Made by a program: the position numbers and the translations under genes | Notes under the pieces: model-generated | The model's database searches: none | Told to the model about the DNA's origin: nothing | The model's input: the letters and a program-made list of their open reading frames with translations, nothing else | Source: Bacteroides caecimuris | Lineage (GTDB): Bacteria; Bacteroidota; Bacteroidia; Bacteroidales; Bacteroidaceae | Direction of reading: 5' to 3' | Assembly (NCBI RefSeq): GCF_001688725.2 | Contig: NZ_CP015401.2 | Coordinates: 372,001 to 436,000 of the forward strand | DNA: 64,000 bases | Part shown: piece after piece, positions 1 through 7,517 of the stretch | Layout: each line of letters begins with the position of its first letter | Numbering within the stretch: position 1 is the stretch's first letter

Positions 1-63
1 GCAGGAAAGAATTCATCCTGTATTTGAGACCTCGTCTTCTTGTATCTAAAAAGAAAAAGTTAA
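1..63 (+). other. Flank upstream of asnS, possible 3' end of a gene cut by the window edge
   Basis: Two forward frames are open from the window edge. One closes at 47-49, leaving a 14-base A-rich gap before asnS. The other runs to a stop at 78-80 inside asnS. Neither tail is long enough to identify, so no gene is assigned. The A-rich stretch at 50-63 is a normal Bacteroides ribosome-loading region. Confidence 0.2.
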
Positions 64-1467
64 ATGGAAAAGATTGGTAGAACAAAAATTGTTGATCTGT
101 TGAAGCGCACGGATATCGGCGCTATGGTCAATGTGAAAGGATGGGTTCGCACCCGTAGAGGTAGCAAACAAGTAAACTTTATCGCACTGAATGACGGTTC
201 TACAATAAATAATTTGCAGATCGTAGTAGATTTGGCTAATTTCGATGAAGAGATGCTGAAACTGATTACCACCGGCGCTTGTATCAGCGTGAACGGAGAA
301 ATGGTAGAATCAGTGGGTTCCGGACAGAAAGTGGAAGTTCAGGCTCGTGAAATCGAAGTGCTGGGTATTTGTGATAATACATATCCATTACAGAAGAAAG
401 GCCACTCTATGGAATTCTTGCGCGAGATTGCTCACTTGCGTCCGCGTACCAATACATTCGGTGCAGTGTTCCGCATCCGTCACAACATGGCGATTGCTAT
501 TCACAAGTTCTTCCATGAAAAGGGCTTCTTCTATTTCCATACGCCGATCATTACGGCTTCCGATTGTGAAGGTGCCGGACAGATGTTTCAGGTGACTACC
601 ATGAACCTGTATGACTTGAAGAAAGACGAGGGAGGTTCTATCTCATACGAAAATGATTTCTTCGGTAAGCAGGCGAGTCTGACTGTTTCCGGTCAGCTGG
701 AAGGTGAATTGGCAGCTACTGCCTTGGGAGCTATCTACACATTCGGTCCTACGTTCCGTGCCGAAAACTCCAACACTCCCCGCCACTTGGCAGAGTTCTG
801 GATGATTGAGCCGGAAGTGGCTTTCAACGACATTACAGATAACATGGACTTGGCAGAAGAGTTCATCAAATATTGTGTGAAATGGGCGTTGGATAACTGT
901 GCGGACGATGTGAAGTTCCTGAACGATATGTTCGATAAAGGCTTGATTGAACGTCTGCAAGGTGTATTGAAAGATGATTTCGTACGTTTATCTTATACAG
1001 ACGGTATCAAGATTCTTGAAGAAGCTGTTGCGAAAGGGCATAAGTTTGAATTCCCGGTTTATTGGGGCGTCGACTTGGCTTCCGAACACGAACGTTTCTT
1101 AGTGGAAGAACACTTCAAACGTCCGGTGATTCTGACTGATTATCCGAAGGAAATCAAGGCCTTCTATATGAAGCAGAACGAAGACGGTAAGACAGTGCGT
1201 GCCATGGACGTTCTTTTCCCGAAAATTGGTGAAATTATCGGTGGTTCCGAACGTGAAGCCGACTATAACAAGCTGATGACCCGTATCGAAGAAATGCATA
1301 TCCCGATGAAGGATATGTGGTGGTATCTGGATACCCGTAAGTTTGGTACTTGTCCTCACTCTGGTTTCGGATTAGGATTCGAACGTCTGTTATTGTTTGT
1401 AACAGGTATGGCAAATATCCGTGACGTGATACCGTTCCCACGTACACCAAGAAATGCTGATTTCTAA
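64..1467 (+). CDS. asnS: Asparagine--tRNA ligase
   Basis: This cytoplasmic enzyme charges tRNA-Asn with asparagine using ATP and is a class IIb aminoacyl-tRNA synthetase. The 467-residue product has the usual length. An OB-fold anticodon-binding domain occupies about residues 1-110, with [25 protein letters not shown] near its start region being typical (shown only in part: [20 protein letters not shown]). The catalytic domain carries motif 2 ([21 protein letters not shown] region) and the C-terminal motif 3 ([15 protein letters not shown]), which binds ATP. The pattern is AsnRS rather than AspRS because of its compact length and the absence of the bacterial AspRS insertion domain. A clear intrinsic terminator follows 20 bases after the stop, so asnS ends a transcription unit whose beginning is outside the window. 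Confidence 0.96.
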   Translation: MEKIGRTKIVDLLKRTDIGAMVNVKGWVRTRRGSKQVNFIALNDGSTINNLQIVVDLANFDEEMLKLITTGACISVNGEMVESVGSGQKVEVQAREIEVLGICDNTYPLQKKGHSMEFLREIAHLRPRTNTFGAVFRIRHNMAIAIHKFFHEKGFFYFHTPIITASDCEGAGQMFQVTTMNLYDLKKDEGGSISYENDFFGKQASLTVSGQLEGELAATALGAIYTFGPTFRAENSNTPRHLAEFWMIEPEVAFNDITDNMDLAEEFIKYCVKWALDNCADDVKFLNDMFDKGLIERLQGVLKDDFVRLSYTDGIKILEEAVAKGHKFEFPVYWGVDLASEHERFLVEEHFKRPVILTDYPKEIKAFYMKQNEDGKTVRAMDVLFPKIGEIIGGSEREADYNKLMTRIEEMHIPMKDMWWYLDTRKFGTCPHSGFGLGFERLLLFVTGMANIRDVIPFPRTPRNADF

Positions 1468-1486
1468 TATTTCGGTATATTTATGT

Positions 1487-1523
1487 AAAACTCGCATAAT
1501 CTTCAGGTTATGCGAGTTTTTTT
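1487..1523 (+). terminator. Intrinsic terminator after asnS
   Basis: AAAACTCGCATAA (1487-1499) and TTATGCGAGTTTT (1508-1520) form a 13-bp stem with an 8-base loop, followed directly by more T residues. Confidence 0.9.
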
Positions 1524-1532
1524 ATGCTCTGA

Positions 1533-1566
1533 ATTGCTGTATTCTCAAAATAAATCTTTATATTTG
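1533..1566 (+). promoter_or_regulatory. Probable promoter of the DUF4488 gene
   Basis: TATATTTG at 1559-1566 matches the -7 consensus TAnnTTTG. An ATTG at 1533-1536 lies 22 bases upstream, so the -33 element is imperfect. The leader to the ATG at 1607 would be about 35 bases. Confidence 0.55.
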
Positions 1567-1606
1567 GAAATACGCATTCGAGAGTGTTAACTAAAATAAT
1601 ACAACA

Positions 1607-2098
1607 ATGAAAAAGCTCTATTTCTTTACCATGCTTTCAATAATGTTGTTAGCGGTAACAGGTGCGACGGCCCAGAAGAAAACCAAATTCAAAGTGGCCG
1701 ATTTGAAAGGTATTTGGCAGCTCTGCCATTATGTATCCGAGTCTCCCGATGTTCCGGGAGCGTTGAAACCCAGTAATACATTTAAAGTATTGAGTGATGA
1801 CGGACAAATCGTTAACTTTACCATTATTCCCGGTGCGGATGCGATTATTACTGGATATGGTACTTATAAACAACTCACGGACGATTCTTATAAGGAAAGT
1901 ATCGAGAAGAACATTCATCTCCCGATGTTGGACAATCAGGACAATATTTTGGAATTTGAGATTAAAGACAATGATTATCTTCATCTGAAATATTTTATCA
2001 AAAATGATTTGAATGGAAATGAGTTGAACACCTGGTATTATGAAACCTGGAAGAGGGTGGAGATGCCGGCTAAATTTCCGGAAGATATTGTGAGATAA
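1607..2098 (+). CDS. Secreted DUF4488-type lipocalin-like protein
   Basis: The 163-residue product begins with a signal peptide ([22 protein letters not shown], cleaved near residue 22 after ATA or AQ). The mature part has the pattern of the Bacteroides DUF4488 family: [10 protein letters not shown] near residues 39-48, then a series of beta strands around [15 protein letters not shown] and ITGYGTYK, and a conserved WYYETWKRV near the end. These families look like small lipocalin-type barrels, and the ligand is unknown. The gene stands alone with its own promoter and terminator. Assignment to DUF4488 is by recognition of the motif pattern; no function is claimed. Confidence 0.75.
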   Translation: MKKLYFFTMLSIMLLAVTGATAQKKTKFKVADLKGIWQLCHYVSESPDVPGALKPSNTFKVLSDDGQIVNFTIIPGADAIITGYGTYKQLTDDSYKESIEKNIHLPMLDNQDNILEFEIKDNDYLHLKYFIKNDLNGNELNTWYYETWKRVEMPAKFPEDIVR

Positions 2099-2145
2099 TT
2101 TCCAACGCACATGTGAAGGAAGGGTGTAAAATCGATATATAGAGG

Positions 2146-2194
2146 GGTGGCAGATAGATATTACTATGTAAATATCCACCTGCCACCTGTTCTT
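2146..2194 (+). terminator. Hairpin terminator after the DUF4488 gene
   Basis: GGTGGCAG (2146-2153) pairs with CTGCCACC (2180-2187), and ATATT/AATAT pairs again further in. A T-rich tail (TGTTCTTTT) follows. The broken remnant on the other strand ends 19 bases later. Confidence 0.65.
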
Positions 2195-2213
2195 TTAGTA
2201 TGTGAGGTAGGAG

Positions 2214-2462
2214 CTATCGAGAAAAAGGTAGCCGCTCAAACTGACGAATCCATTGCGGTATAATGTTTTTAGGATAGAACCTTTGTATGCTGGCAAATGA
2301 ATTCTTTTGAAGTTCGGTTCTAAGATTGTCATTCTGCATTAACTCTACCAGGCGGTTAGCGTATTCTTCTTGGCGAAAAGTAGGAATAAGGACGCCGTTA
2401 TTCATGATGATGTCCGTAACTCCGGCGCTACAATTATAGGCAATTGGAACACAACCGTAGCT
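2214..2462 (-). pseudogene. C-terminal fragment of a GT4-type glycosyltransferase
   Basis: Read on the minus strand, the sequence from 2462 down to the stop at 2214 encodes about 82 residues starting SYGCVPIAYN and continuing GVLIPTF and ANRLVELMQND. This is the sugar-nucleotide-binding end of a GT4/GT-B glycosyltransferase, in which E-A-M-S-x-G-x-P-V-I-A followed by G-x-L-v-p-p is the family pattern. The N-terminal two thirds, including the acceptor-binding domain and the EX7E glutamate region, are absent. No start codon in this frame would give a functional protein. The fragment is joined directly to a truncated HTH reading frame (2466-2587), so both look like debris of one deletion. Confidence 0.7.
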
Positions 2463-2465
2463 CCA

Positions 2466-2587
2466 TGGTAGAGAGAAGTCCGTGCACAATGAATTTGCCG
2501 GGCGAACTCTGCATAACTGATACCGCGTTCATCTACTTTCTGCTGTATGAGTTTTCCAATATAGATGTCTTTAAATTTAGATTCCAC
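2466..2587 (-). pseudogene. N-terminal fragment of an XRE-type HTH regulator
   Basis: From a GTG at 2587 the minus strand encodes KDIYIGKLIQQKV followed by RGISYAEFARQIHCARTSLY. This is the first half of a Cro/C1-type helix-turn-helix as found in short Bacteroides regulators. Homology stops after TSLY at about 2468, where an intact protein would continue into the recognition helix and the rest of the domain. The frame then reads unrelated residues because the DNA switches to glycosyltransferase coding in another frame at 2462. It is unlikely to be functional as a DNA-binding protein. Confidence 0.6.
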
Positions 2588-2589
2588 AG

Positions 2590-3046
2590 TTTTTGTGCTT
2601 GTAATGTGCCTGCACCAGTTTCCCTGTGGCAGCGGGCTTTCCATTGTTAAAAAGCGTGAGGAACTCTATACTGTTCATCAAGAAACGTGGTATCGCCAAA
2701 CACCAGACTGATAAATGAACTGAATAAACACCCCACGCTGATAGTATATATGTGTGCACCCTTGCAAAAGGGTGCAGATACATACAACAACGGAAGCATC
2801 ATACTGTTCCATCCTTTATCAGTCGAAATTTTGGCGATTTTCGTTTTTTAGGATGAAGCTGATAACGCTTTCTTTTCTTATTATAATAATGTATGCCTGT
2901 CCGGGAAGTTTGTCGCTTTTCCGTTCAGACTCTGCAAATATATAAAAGAAAACTGAACAGTATGATATAAAAGGGCGTTTATTCGTGCAAAAGGTATTGA
3001 GAAGACTCTCAATAAAATAGGCGACTGGAAAAATATACAAAAATAG
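2590..3046. other. Gene-poor stretch, no recognisable gene
   Basis: About 450 bases upstream of the rplM promoter hold no frame resembling a known family. A 30-codon frame from 2852 starts with a hydrophobic, signal-like segment ending in Cys, but nothing supports it as a gene. A perfect 7-bp hairpin, ATTGAGA/TCTCAAT, lies at about 2996-3013. The stretch looks like decaying sequence continuous with the two gene fragments to its left. Confidence 0.5.
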
Positions 3047-3077
3047 TTTGCCAATTCAAAGAAAAGCCGTACTTTTG
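3047..3077 (+). promoter_or_regulatory. rplM operon promoter
   Basis: TTTG at 3047-3050 and TACTTTTG at 3070-3077 are separated by exactly 19 bases, an exact match to the Bacteroidota -33/-7 consensus. Transcription should start near 3084, giving a leader of about 115 bases before the GTG at 3201. Confidence 0.85.
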
Positions 3078-3124
3078 CAAGCCGATTATTATCACAAAAT
3101 GATAAGAGATTAATTCATAGCAAG

Positions 3125-3153
3125 TTAGTATTCCTTTGTCCGGGGAAGACTAA
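3125..3153 (+). promoter_or_regulatory. Hairpin in the rplM leader, candidate ribosomal-protein autoregulatory element
   Basis: TTAGT-A-TTCC (3125-3134) pairs with GGAA-G-ACTAA (3144-3153) across one A/G mismatch, inside the long untranslated leader of the L13-S9 transcript. A smaller TTATC/GATAA hairpin precedes it. Ribosomal-protein operons are often controlled by one of their products binding such leaders. Which protein binds here is not visible in the sequence. Confidence 0.45.
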
Positions 3154-3200
3154 TGAGTGGTGAAGAATTTTTAGTAGTAACATTTAAAAACAAAATTAGA

Positions 3201-3662
3201 GTGGATACTTTAAGTTACAAGACCATTTCTGCAAACAAAGCGACTGTAACCAAAGAATGGGTTATCGTTGACGCTACAGACCAAACATTAGGCCGTCTGG
3301 GAGCAAAAGTTGCAAAATTGCTGAGAGGAAAGTACAAACCAAACTTTACTCCTCACGTAGACTGCGGTGATAACGTTATCATCATCAATGCAGACAAAGT
3401 AAAACTGACTGGTAACAAATGGAATGACAGAGTTTATTTGTCATATACTGGTTATCCTGGTGGTCAGAGAGAAATGACTCCTGCCCGTTTGATTGCAAAA
3501 CCGAACGGAGAAGAGAGATTACTGAAAAAAGTAGTGAAGGGCATGCTTCCTAAAAATATCCTGGGAGCTAAATTGCTGAACAACTTGTATGTTTACGCTG
3601 GTAGCGAACACAAACATGCTGCACAGAACCCGAAAATGATTGATATTAATTCATATAAATAA
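3201..3662 (+). CDS. rplM: 50S ribosomal protein L13 (uL13)
   Basis: L13 is a large-subunit protein that binds 23S rRNA early in assembly. The start is taken as GTG at 3201, giving 153 residues beginning (M)DTLSYKTISANKATV, the usual Bacteroides N-terminus. The open frame extends upstream to an ATG at 3153, but its first 16 residues are not L13-like and that ATG lies in the 3' arm of the leader hairpin. Family landmarks are WVIVDATDQTLGRLGAKVAKLLRGK, seen in part as TLGRLGAKVAKLLRGK, then VYLSYTGYPGG and MLPKNILGAKLLNNL. rpsI follows after 6 bases, the standard L13-S9 operon. Confidence 0.95.
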   Translation: MDTLSYKTISANKATVTKEWVIVDATDQTLGRLGAKVAKLLRGKYKPNFTPHVDCGDNVIIINADKVKLTGNKWNDRVYLSYTGYPGGQREMTPARLIAKPNGEERLLKKVVKGMLPKNILGAKLLNNLYVYAGSEHKHAAQNPKMIDINSYK

Positions 3663-3668
3663 GATATA

Positions 3669-4055
3669 ATGGAAGTAGTAAATGCATTAGGCAGACGTAA
3701 ACGTGCTATTGCACGCATATTCGTAAGCGAAGGTACAGGAAAGATTACTATTAACAAGAGAGACCTTGCAGAGTACTTTCCATCAACTATTCTTCAGTAT
3801 GTTGTAAAACAACCATTGAACAAGCTGGGTGCTGCTGAGAAGTATGACATCAAGGTGAACTTGTGTGGTGGTGGTTTCACTGGTCAGTCTCAGGCATTGC
3901 GTTTGGCAATCGCTCGTGCACTGGTTAAGATGAACGCTGAAGATAAAGCCGCTCTTCGTGCAGAAGGCTTCATGACTCGTGACCCTCGTTCTGTTGAACG
4001 TAAGAAACCGGGACAGCCGAAAGCTCGTAGAAGATTCCAGTTCAGCAAGCGTTAA
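3669..4055 (+). CDS. rpsI: 30S ribosomal protein S9 (uS9)
   Basis: S9 sits in the 30S head, and its C-terminal tail reaches the P-site tRNA. The 128-residue product starts MEVVNALGRRKRAIARIFVS, contains GGGFTGQSQALRLAIARAL, and ends in the basic tail KARRRFQFSKR, whose final K-R contacts tRNA. It is co-transcribed with rplM, 6 bases upstream. A structured 122-base gap separates it from rpsB. Confidence 0.97.
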   Translation: MEVVNALGRRKRAIARIFVSEGTGKITINKRDLAEYFPSTILQYVVKQPLNKLGAAEKYDIKVNLCGGGFTGQSQALRLAIARALVKMNAEDKAALRAEGFMTRDPRSVERKKPGQPKARRRFQFSKR

Positions 4056-4086
4056 TGTGCTGCCTGATAGAGGAATATGTTTAGTA

Positions 4087-4136
4087 TCTAAACTACTGGG
4101 ACTCTGCTCGTAAGACTACCCAGCGGTTGGTTTAGA
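4087..4136 (+). promoter_or_regulatory. Structured leader between rpsI and rpsB (candidate S2 leader)
   Basis: TCTAAAC (4087-4093) pairs perfectly with GTTTAGA (4130-4136), enclosing a second stem CTGGG (4096-4100)/CCCAG (4119-4123) and a short TCT/AGA stem. The nested hairpin lies 41 bases before the rpsB start and has no T tract, so it is not a terminator. Leaders upstream of rpsB that bind S2 are known in several phyla; that role here is inferred from position and structure. Confidence 0.5.
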
Positions 4137-4177
4137 AAAAACAAAAAAGAAAGTAAACGATTTAAAGAAAAAACAAG

Positions 4178-5014
4178 ATGTCAAGAACAAATTTTGATAC
4201 ATTATTGGAGGCTGGTTGCCACTTCGGACACCTTAAGAGAAAGTGGAACCCTGCAATGGCTCCTTATATTTTCATGGAACGCAATGGTATTCATATCATT
4301 GACCTCCACAAAACAGTTGCAAAAGTAGACGAAGCTGCTGAAGCTTTGAAACAGATTGCCAAATCTGGCAAGAAAGTTCTTTTTGTTGCTACTAAAAAAC
4401 AAGCTAAACAAGTTGTAGCTGAGAAAGCTCAATCTGTTAATATGCCTTATGTAATCGAACGCTGGCCGGGTGGTATGTTGACTAACTTCCCGACTATCCG
4501 TAAGGCTGTGAAGAAAATGGCTACTATCGATAAATTGACTAACGATGGTACTTATTCTAACCTTTCTAAGAGAGAAATTCTTCAGATTTCACGTCAACGT
4601 GCGAAATTGGATAAGACTTTGGGCTCTATCGCTGACCTGACTCGTCTGCCGTCTGCATTGTTCGTTATCGACGTAATGAAAGAAAATATCGCAGTTCGCG
4701 AAGCTAACCGTTTGGGTATCCCTGTATTCGGTATCGTTGATACTAACTCTGATCCTTCAAACGTAGATTTCGTAATTCCTGCTAACGATGACGCTACTAA
4801 ATCTGTAGAAGTTATCTTGGATGCTTGCTGCGCTGCAATGATCGAAGGTTTGGAAGAAAGAAAAGCTGAAAAGATCGATATGGAAGCTGCTGGTGAAGCT
4901 CCTGCTAACAAAGGCAAGAAGAAATCAGTGAAAGCTAGACTCGACAAGTCTGACGAAGAAGCTATTAACGCAGCTAAAGCTGCTGCTTTCATCAAGGAAG
5001 ACGAAGAGGCTTAA
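4178..5014 (+). CDS. rpsB: 30S ribosomal protein S2 (uS2)
   Basis: S2 binds on the solvent side of the 30S subunit near S1 and is one of the last proteins to assemble. The 278-residue product shows LLEAGCHFGHLKRKWNPAM at the N-terminus, WPGGMLTNFPTIRK in the middle, and GIPVFGIVDTNSDP with the family's conserved Asp residues. About 45 extra residues at the C-terminus form a Lys/Glu/Ala-rich tail (from about residue 232), common in Bacteroides S2 but longer than in E. coli. The rpsB-tsf order is conserved in bacteria, but here a strong hairpin terminator separates the two genes. Confidence 0.97.
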   Translation: MSRTNFDTLLEAGCHFGHLKRKWNPAMAPYIFMERNGIHIIDLHKTVAKVDEAAEALKQIAKSGKKVLFVATKKQAKQVVAEKAQSVNMPYVIERWPGGMLTNFPTIRKAVKKMATIDKLTNDGTYSNLSKREILQISRQRAKLDKTLGSIADLTRLPSALFVIDVMKENIAVREANRLGIPVFGIVDTNSDPSNVDFVIPANDDATKSVEVILDACCAAMIEGLEERKAEKIDMEAAGEAPANKGKKKSVKARLDKSDEEAINAAKAAAFIKEDEEA

Positions 5015-5020
5015 TATATA

Positions 5021-5097
5021 AAATGTGCCAATTTGCTAATGTGCAAGAGTATATTTATACGCTTGTATCTTGATTGGCAGATTGGCACATTTTTTTG
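5021..5097 (+). terminator. Long-stem intrinsic terminator between rpsB and tsf
   Basis: A 20-bp stem is formed by 5021-5040 (AAATGTGCCAATTTGCTAAT) and 5073-5092, with 18 Watson-Crick and two G-U pairs, closed by a 32-base partly paired loop and followed by a T run. The stem is unusually long and the words resemble a dispersed Bacteroides intergenic palindrome. Confidence 0.8.
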
Positions 5098-5136
5098 TTT
5101 CGAAAATTATTATTCATTTAAATAAAGGAAATTATT

Positions 5137-6129
5137 ATGGCTGTAAGTATGGCTGATATTACCAAGCTGCGCAAAATGACCGGAGCTGGTATGATGGATT
5201 GCAAAAATGCGTTGACTGAAGCTGAAGGCGATTTCGACAAGGCAATGGAAATTATCCGTAAGAAAGGACAAGCTGTTGCTGCTAAGCGTTCGGAACGTGA
5301 AGCTTCTGAAGGTTGCGTTTTGGCTAAAACTACTGGTGACCGTGCTGTTATCGTTGCTTTGAAGTGTGAAACTGACTTTGTGGCTCAGAATGCTGATTTT
5401 GTGAAACTGACTCAGGATATTCTTGATCTGGCCGTGGCTAACAAATGCACTACTTTGGATGAAGTAAAAGCATTGCCGATGGGTAACGGTACTGTACAGG
5501 ATGCAGTGACTGACCGTAGCGGTATCACAGGTGAGAAGATGGAACTGGATGGTTACATGACTGTAGAAGGTGTATGCACTGCTGTTTACAATCACATGAA
5601 CAGAAATGGTCTTTGCACGATTGTTGCTTTCAACAAGGAAGTGAACGAGCAGTTGGCTAAGCAAATAGCTATGCAGATTGCTGCCATGAACCCGATTGCA
5701 ATTGATGAAGATGGCGTTTCTGAAGAAGTAAAACAGAAAGAAATTGAAGTTGCTATTGAGAAGACAAAAGTAGAACAGGTACAGAAAGCTGTAGAAGCTG
5801 CTCTGAAGAAAGCTAACATCAACCCGGCTCATGTGGACAGCGAAGAACACATGGAAAGCAACATGGCTAAAGGATGGATTACAGCTGAAGATGTAGCTAA
5901 AGCAAAAGAAATCATTGCTACTGTTTCTGCAGAGAAGGCTGCACACTTGCCTGAACAAATGATTCAGAACATCGCGAAAGGTCGTCTGGGCAAGTTCTTG
6001 AAAGAAGTTTGCTTGCTGAACCAAGAAGATATCATGGACGGTAAGAAAACTGTAAGAGAAGTGTTGGCTGCTGCTGATCCTGAACTGAAAATTGTTGATT
6101 TCAAGCGTTTCACTTTGAAAGCTGAATAA
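5137..6129 (+). CDS. tsf: Translation elongation factor Ts
   Basis: EF-Ts is the guanine-nucleotide exchange factor that recycles EF-Tu. The 330-residue product starts with the UBA-like N-terminal domain (ADITKLRKMTGAGMMDCKNA), followed by the diagnostic CETDFVAQNADF in the core that contacts EF-Tu. The expanded second half, with KVEQVQKAVEAALKKANI and an N-terminal-like coiled segment, fits the longer Bacteroidetes form. The gene follows rpsB after 122 bases that contain a strong terminator, so its expression must come from read-through or from a promoter in the 40 bases after that hairpin. Only weak promoter words are visible there. Confidence 0.96.
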   Translation: MAVSMADITKLRKMTGAGMMDCKNALTEAEGDFDKAMEIIRKKGQAVAAKRSEREASEGCVLAKTTGDRAVIVALKCETDFVAQNADFVKLTQDILDLAVANKCTTLDEVKALPMGNGTVQDAVTDRSGITGEKMELDGYMTVEGVCTAVYNHMNRNGLCTIVAFNKEVNEQLAKQIAMQIAAMNPIAIDEDGVSEEVKQKEIEVAIEKTKVEQVQKAVEAALKKANINPAHVDSEEHMESNMAKGWITAEDVAKAKEIIATVSAEKAAHLPEQMIQNIAKGRLGKFLKEVCLLNQEDIMDGKKTVREVLAAADPELKIVDFKRFTLKAE

Positions 6130-6224
6130 TCAATCAGATTTAAATTCTATGATGTGTCCTTAAAAACGGAACACGTTTAACTTAATAGAGATATTTAATA
6201 AGACTCTCTATTGGAAGATACAAA

Positions 6225-6264
6225 AAAGGCAACTAATTCATAACGATTTAGTTGCCTTTCCTTT
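6225..6264. terminator. Bidirectional terminator between tsf and the SUI1 gene
   Basis: AAAGGCAACTAA (6225-6236) and TTAGTTGCCTTT (6248-6259) form a perfect 12-bp stem with A residues before and T residues after, so it can end transcripts from either side. Another hairpin, AATAGAGA/TCTCTATT, lies just upstream at about 6184-6212. Confidence 0.85.
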
Positions 6265-6350
6265 TTATATTTTGGGATATTCCTCAAGAAATTGCCATGT
6301 ATAACATAACGCACATCTTTAAAATATTTAGTTACAAAATGCTGTTTTGT

Positions 6351-6701
6351 TTAACCGCCTATACCTTTTGTTTTAGAGTATCCTTCTTTGATGAGCAGCT
6401 CTATGATTTTGGTTTTGAAATCTCCTTGCACCATAATCTCTCCGTCTTTAGCCGATCCGCCTACTCCGCATTTGCTTTTCAGTAGCTTGCCCAACTCTTT
6501 CAAGTCGTTTTCCGTACCTATAAATCCGGTAATTAATGTGACCACTTTACCGCCCCGGTTCTTTTTGTCAATGGAAACTCGCAGGTTTTGTTTGTTTTTG
6601 TCGAGAGTAACTTGCTCTTCATCGTTATCCATTTCATAGCCGAAGTCTGGATTCGTAGAATATACTACGTTTAGTCTATCTTTCCAATCATTATTTTTCA
6701 T
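6351..6701 (-). CDS. SUI1/YciH-family translation initiation factor
   Basis: The 116-residue product is a bacterial homologue of eukaryotic eIF1 (SUI1/YciH family), thought to influence start-site fidelity. The SUI1 core is visible as LRVSIDKKNRGGKVVTLITG, GTENDLKELGKLLKSKCGVGGS and EIMVQGDFKTKIIELLIKEGY. The start is taken at 6701 (MKNNDWKDRLNVVYSTNPDF) rather than at the ATG three codons earlier (6710), because the promoter at 6724-6754 would put the transcript start only a few bases from 6710. It converges on tsf across a shared terminator. Confidence 0.85.
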   Translation of the reverse strand: MKNNDWKDRLNVVYSTNPDFGYEMDNDEEQVTLDKNKQNLRVSIDKKNRGGKVVTLITGFIGTENDLKELGKLLKSKCGVGGSAKDGEIMVQGDFKTKIIELLIKEGYSKTKGIGG

Positions 6702-6723
6702 ACTCGTCATTTTTTATCCTTTT

Positions 6724-6754
6724 CAAAAGTATTAAACTTATGGAAAAGAGCAAA
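6724..6754 (-). promoter_or_regulatory. Promoter of the SUI1 gene
   Basis: On the minus strand TTTG (6754-6751) and TACTTTTG (6731-6724) are spaced by 19 bases, an exact consensus match. The leader is very short. Confidence 0.8.
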
Positions 6755-6810
6755 ATTTGAACCTCTTTTCATTGTTTTGTTTAATCTCTATTAAGGTTTT
6801 CTGTTATAGG

Positions 6811-6841
6811 ATTGTCAGTCTCAAAAAAGATTGTACTTTTG
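6811..6841 (+). promoter_or_regulatory. Promoter of rex
   Basis: ATTG at 6811-6814, then 19 bases, then TACTTTTG at 6834-6841. The first open-frame ATG (6831) lies in this -7 region and cannot be the start, which fixes the rex start at 6867. No obvious Rex-type operator (TTGTGAA-type dyad) is visible nearby. Confidence 0.8.
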
Positions 6842-6866
6842 CAAAATACCAAACTTAGTAAGAAGT

Positions 6867-7517
6867 ATGAGCACATCTATACGAAAAGAGGCGGATAAAG
6901 TGCCGGAGCCTACCTTGCGCAGACTTCCCTGGTATCTGTCTAATATAAAACTAATGAAAGAAAAAGGAGAGCAGTACGTCTCTTCTACACAAATCTCTAA
7001 GGAAATAAATATTGACGCTTCTCAAATCGCCAAAGACTTGTCCTACGTCAATATCTCAGGGCGCACAAGAGTAGGGTATAACATTGATGCGCTGATTGAG
7101 GTGTTAGAGAGCTTTCTTGGATTTACCAATATGCACAAAGCCTTCTTGTTTGGTGTAGGTAGCCTGGGGGCTGCCTTGCTTCGGGATTCAGGTTTACATC
7201 ATTTCGGGCTGGAGATTGTGGCAGCTTTTGATGTGAATCCGGAATTGGTGGGAAAAGACCTGAATGGTATTCCTATTTTTCACTCCGATGACTTTGAGGC
7301 AAAGATGAAAGAATACGATGTAAATATCGGTGTGTTGACCGTGCCTATTAATATTGCTCAGGAAATTACAGATAAGATGGTAGACGGAGGCATAAAAGCC
7401 GTATGGAACTTTACTCCTTTCCGAATCCGTGTACCCGAGAATATTGTGGTGCAGAATACGTCTTTATATGCTCATTTGGCTGTTATGTTTAACCGATTGA
7501 ATTTTAACGAGAAATAA
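6867..7517 (+). CDS. rex: Redox-sensing transcriptional repressor Rex
   Basis: Rex senses the NADH/NAD+ ratio and represses fermentative and respiratory genes when NADH is low. From ATG 6867 (MSTSIRKEADKVPEPTLRRL) the product has 216 residues. It has an N-terminal winged helix (LRRLPWYLSNIKLM to QIAKDLSYVNISGRTRVGYN), a Rossmann domain with the dinucleotide motif FGVGSLGAALL, and a C-terminal helix that swaps into the partner subunit (YAHLAVMFNRLNF). The upstream extension in the open frame overlaps the promoter and is excluded. The stop overlaps the next start by one base (TAATG), so the following gene is probably translationally coupled. Confidence 0.95.
   Translation: MSTSIRKEADKVPEPTLRRLPWYLSNIKLMKEKGEQYVSSTQISKEINIDASQIAKDLSYVNISGRTRVGYNIDALIEVLESFLGFTNMHKAFLFGVGSLGAALLRDSGLHHFGLEIVAAFDVNPELVGKDLNGIPIFHSDDFEAKMKEYDVNIGVLTVPINIAQEITDKMVDGGIKAVWNFTPFRIRVPENIVVQNTSLYAHLAVMFNRLNFNEK

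Noticed and set aside
2852..2945. A 30-codon lipoprotein-like ORF (MKLITLSFLIIIMYAC)
   Set aside because: Too short, no promoter, no neighbour support, and it lies in decaying sequence; probably chance.
3153..3200. N-terminal extension of L13 from the ATG at 3153
   Set aside because: The 16 residues do not belong to L13, and the ATG lies in the leader hairpin arm; GTG at 3201 gives the family N-terminus.
5110..6024. A 304-codon open frame on the minus strand opposite tsf
   Set aside because: Its product is a low-complexity Ser/Phe-rich sequence typical of an antisense shadow, and tsf is unambiguous on the plus strand.
6775..6866. A Rex-binding operator in its own promoter
   Set aside because: No TTGTGAA-N4-TTCACAA-type dyad is present in this region.
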